Notes under the pieces: generated by a model
The model's database searches: none
The model's input: the letters and a program-made list of their open reading frames with translations, nothing else
Told to the model about the DNA's origin: nothing
Part shown: in pieces, positions 61,049-64,000 of the stretch
How positions within the stretch are numbered: the stretch's first letter is position 1
Layout: every line of letters starts with the position of its first letter
Origin: Draconibacterium mangrovi_A
GTDB taxonomy: Bacteria; Bacteroidota; Bacteroidia; Bacteroidales; Prolixibacteraceae
Length of the DNA: 64,000 nt
Assembly: GCF_037646455.1 (NCBI RefSeq)
Contig: NZ_JBBIXN010000001.1
Coordinates: forward strand, 1,178,001 to 1,242,000
Reading direction: 5' to 3'
Made by a program: the position numbers and the translations under genes

Positions 61049-64000
61049 ATGAAGTTCATCATAAATAGAAAAATATTCATCAGCATGCTGTTCCTGGGGC
61101 TGACCCTTCTGGGTATCGTTTCCTATAGAATGCTGCCGGTGGAATTAATGCCTAACGCAGAGTTACCAATGCTGTATGTGCAAATCCAGTCGCGGATTGA
61201 GGTGGATCCCGCCTACATGGAAAACCAGGCTGTAATACCAATCGAAGGTGCCATAGGAACTATGGAAGGCATCGAAAGCATGGAGTCGTACATTAACAAT
61301 AACTCAGCGTCTATACAAGTAAATTTTAAACAAAATGTCAATTTTAAATACACTTTTCTGAAGTTGCAGGAAAAGATCGACTTGGTAACTGCCGATCTTG
61401 ATGACAATTTCTTTGTAGTGGTAAATCGGGTTGATATCGATCAACTCACCAACCAGTTCATGGAGCTTCAGATCAGGGGAAGTGGTGGTGTCGACCGGAT
61501 ACGAAACATCGTTGACCAGGAGATAACTGCTGAGATGGAAAACATTGACGGAGTAGCTTCGGTAACGGTTTATGGGGGGAAAGAACGCTCGATTGAAGTT
61601 ACCTACGACGCTGCTGCCTGCGAAGCGTATGGAATAACACCATCGCAACTAAGAAGTGCCATTTCCGGGAATTCGCAAAACCGGACATTTGCCGGCTACC
61701 TTCACGATGCCAATAAACAATATTTTGTGCACGTTACGGCCGAATACGACAAAGTATCCGACATCGAAAATATCGTTGTTGCCGACGGGCCAATTTACCT
61801 GCGCGATGTTGCCGAAGTATTTTTTGGAGTAAAAGAGGAAACTTCCATCAGCCGTGTGAATGGCCTTGATGCCATTTCGATGTTACTGGTCAGCGATTCG
61901 CAAGCCAACCTCATCGACCTCTCGCATCGGGTACAGGACGAAATTGCCGAGCTCAATAAAAAACTGGCCGCAAAAGACGTAGAACTTGTGGTACAAACCA
62001 ATACTGCCGAAACCATGGAAAACAACATCGACCAGATGATCAACCTGGCATTGGTGGGAGGATTACTGGCGATATTTGTGCTCTGGATGTTCCTGAAAAA
62101 CCTGAAGATTGTTTCCTTTATCGCACTGGCTATTCCCATTTCGGTATTCACAGCTTTCAACCTGTTCTATGCCTTTAATATTTCACTGAACAGCTTAACG
62201 CTGGTAGGTTTGGTGCTCGCCATCGGTATGCTTCTCGATAACAGCATTGTGGTGCTCGAAAATATATACCGGCTTTCGGGGAACCGTTTTGATGCCGAGA
62301 CAGCCGTAACACAGGGAACACAGGAAGTGTGGCGATCGATTGTAGCGGCTACATTAACCACTGTAACCGTGTTTCTGCCCTTTGTTTTTTCTACCGATTA
62401 CATGATCAAACTGCTGGGTAACCACGTTGGCGTTTCCATTATTTCTACCCTCATTGTGTCGCTGTTTGTAGCACTGTTACTGATTCCTATGGCAGCGCAT
62501 GTTTTACTTCGCAGAAAACGGCAACACAATATTTTCTATGAAAAAGTGACCACCAACAACCGCATTATCCAGATTTACATTTTACTGCTAAAATCCAGTA
62601 TGCGGGTTCCCGGTCGAACCATAATTGGCGCAATTGTGCTGTTCTTCCTCACCGTTTTTATTGTGCTGGCGATAAGTACCAACAACCTCAGCGAGGTTGA
62701 AGAAACACAATTTTCAATTTATGTAACCATGCCAACGGGCGCAACACTTGAGTCAACCGACCAGGTGGTTGCCGAGGTGGAAAGTCGATTGAACGACATT
62801 GAAGAAAAAAAGGATCTCATTTCAAAAATAGAAGAAGAGGAAGCCATCCTCACTTTTATTTTGAAAGACGATTACAAAGATATTGCCGACCGTACCATCG
62901 CTGAAATCAAGAGCGATGTGGAATCAAAAATCAACAATATTTCCCGCGGAGAGATCAGTCTTGAAGCGCCAACATCGAGCAGTAGTTTCCGCGGCGGCGG
63001 TGGCGGAGGAGGACGATCGGGCACGCAGGGTTTTGCCCAATTTATGGGAATTGGCAGCAACCAGGAACGCGTAGTCATTAAAGGCGAAAACTTTGAAGTA
63101 ATGAAAGGGGTTGCCGACGACCTGCTTTACTACATCGAAGACCTCGAATCCATTCGTCGGGCCAACGTTAATGTATCGAGGAACCGGCCCGAGGTACATA
63201 TGTATTTCAACCAGTTGCTGCTTACCGAATATGGCATCACCCTCAATAATATTACTTCTGAACTGGCCACCTTTACCAATGAATTTACAGCCGGTGTAAA
63301 CTTTAAGCAAGGCACCGAAGAGTACGAAATTGTGGTAAAAGAAAAGTTGCCTGATGGTGAAGAAGAAGAGAACACTGAAAGAGGTATTGATGATTTGCGC
63401 CGCTTGCCGGTAAGTAACTCTCAGGGTGCAACCTACGACCTTCAGGACTTGGCACAGTTGGTATACTCCAATGGAATGGCCAGCATTACCCGTGTAAATC
63501 AGGAAAAACAAATCGAGCTGACCTACAGTTTTGTTGATGAAGCAGAACAGTCGAAAGATCTGCTTGAAGCTTACCGCCTCGAAATTGATGATATTATCGG
63601 CGCATATAAACTGCCTTCGGGCGTTGCTGTTGAAGTGGTTCACGAAGAAGATCAGTATTCGGAATTCAAATTCCTGATTGCCGCCGCATTCGTTCTTATT
63701 TTAATGATCCTGGCTTCAGTTTTTGAATCGGTTTCTACGCCCTTCGTGATTATATTCTCGATTCCGCTGGCAGCCATTGGTTCCTTCCTGGGCCTTATTT
63801 TCACCGGGAACAGCCTCTTCAACGCCAACACGCTCATGGGCTTTATTATTCTGATTGGAGTAGTGGTGAACAACGGAATTATACTTATCGATTTTACCAA
63901 TATTCTCCGAAAACGCGGCTTCCGTAAATCGCGGGCATTAATGACCGCAGGCCTCTCGCGTGTCCGCCCGATACTTATTACGGCCATAACAACCATTGTG
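61049..64000 (+). CDS. RND efflux permease, second copy (C-terminus outside window)
   Basis: An open frame runs from ATG 61049 to the right edge, 984 residues without a stop, so the last part of TM11-12 is missing. It has RND features: MKFIINRKIFISMLFLGLT start, IGMLLDNSIVVLENIY in TM4, LMILASVFESVSTPFVI in TM7-8 and LIGVVVNNGIILIDF in TM10. The second porter loop contains a low-complexity stretch (SSSFRGGGGGGGRSG, about 645-660) not found in ordinary pumps. It starts 30 bp after the first permease, so the operon encodes two different RND permeases, which could form a MdtBC-like heterotrimer. Confidence 0.94.
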   Translation, partial: MKFIINRKIFISMLFLGLTLLGIVSYRMLPVELMPNAELPMLYVQIQSRIEVDPAYMENQAVIPIEGAIGTMEGIESMESYINNNSASIQVNFKQNVNFKYTFLKLQEKIDLVTADLDDNFFVVVNRVDIDQLTNQFMELQIRGSGGVDRIRNIVDQEITAEMENIDGVASVTVYGGKERSIEVTYDAAACEAYGITPSQLRSAISGNSQNRTFAGYLHDANKQYFVHVTAEYDKVSDIENIVVADGPIYLRDVAEVFFGVKEETSISRVNGLDAISMLLVSDSQANLIDLSHRVQDEIAELNKKLAAKDVELVVQTNTAETMENNIDQMINLALVGGLLAIFVLWMFLKNLKIVSFIALAIPISVFTAFNLFYAFNISLNSLTLVGLVLAIGMLLDNSIVVLENIYRLSGNRFDAETAVTQGTQEVWRSIVAATLTTVTVFLPFVFSTDYMIKLLGNHVGVSIISTLIVSLFVALLLIPMAAHVLLRRKRQHNIFYEKVTTNNRIIQIYILLLKSSMRVPGRTIIGAIVLFFLTVFIVLAISTNNLSEVEETQFSIYVTMPTGATLESTDQVVAEVESRLNDIEEKKDLISKIEEEEAILTFILKDDYKDIADRTIAEIKSDVESKINNISRGEISLEAPTSSSSFRGGGGGGGRSGTQGFAQFMGIGSNQERVVIKGENFEVMKGVADDLLYYIEDLESIRRANVNVSRNRPEVHMYFNQLLLTEYGITLNNITSELATFTNEFTAGVNFKQGTEEYEIVVKEKLPDGEEEENTERGIDDLRRLPVSNSQGATYDLQDLAQLVYSNGMASITRVNQEKQIELTYSFVDEAEQSKDLLEAYRLEIDDIIGAYKLPSGVAVEVVHEEDQYSEFKFLIAAAFVLILMILASVFESVSTPFVIIFSIPLAAIGSFLGLIFTGNSLFNANTLMGFIILIGVVVNNGIILIDFTNILRKRGFRKSRALMTAGLSRVRPILITAITTIV

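Overview
The window comes from a member of the Bacteroidota, most likely a marine or anaerobic Marinilabiliales-type bacterium; genus cannot be fixed from the sequence alone. The signs are SusC-style TonB-dependent receptors with an N-terminal carboxypeptidase-regulatory-like domain, a type IX secretion C-terminal domain, promoters of the TTG-N19/20-TAnnTTTG type, weak Shine-Dalgarno sequences and moderate GC. No rRNA, tRNA, CRISPR array or prophage was seen.

1-17.5 kb is a phosphate locus. On the minus strand a porin, PstSCAB, PhoU, a PhoB-like regulator and a PhoR-like kinase form one eight-gene operon (12735 down to 4850) closed by a strong terminator. Downstream lie a TonB receptor and a lipoprotein with a 915-bp internal tandem duplication, cut by the left edge. 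Both transcription units start behind 11-bp-periodic TGTAAC/TGTAAT half-sites that look like a Bacteroidota Pho box. A PiT-PhoU fusion permease and a second PhoR/PhoB-like pair complete the locus.

17.5-22 kb holds a REP-associated tyrosine transposase between inverted hairpin pairs, then asnS-rpoN-PAP2-like protein. 22.2-29.8 kb is a very tight seven-gene operon: PqqD-like protein, ATP-grasp ligase, divergent diaminopimelate-decarboxylase-like enzyme, a urea-transporter/M23-peptidase fusion, a TPR/beta-barrel protein, a TPR protein and a T9SS cargo protein. I know of no described pathway with this set; it is the best candidate for an undescribed system.

29.8-35.6 kb is an envelope or metal-stress locus: ECF sigma factor, zinc-finger anti-sigma factor, two Spy/CnrX-like proteins, two DUF2202 ferritin-like proteins and an acyltransferase. 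35.6-49.9 kb holds mostly housekeeping or single genes: PEP synthase regulator, penicillin acylase family protein, DUF2147 protein, radical SAM protein, a TonB receptor behind a 19-bp palindromic operator, an Ig-like lipoprotein, RNase R and a TetR regulator.

50-64 kb ends in an export operon: ABC ATPase, ABC permease fused to a degenerate M1 peptidase and a golvesin-like domain, TolC, RND adaptor and two consecutive RND permeases, the second cut by the right edge.
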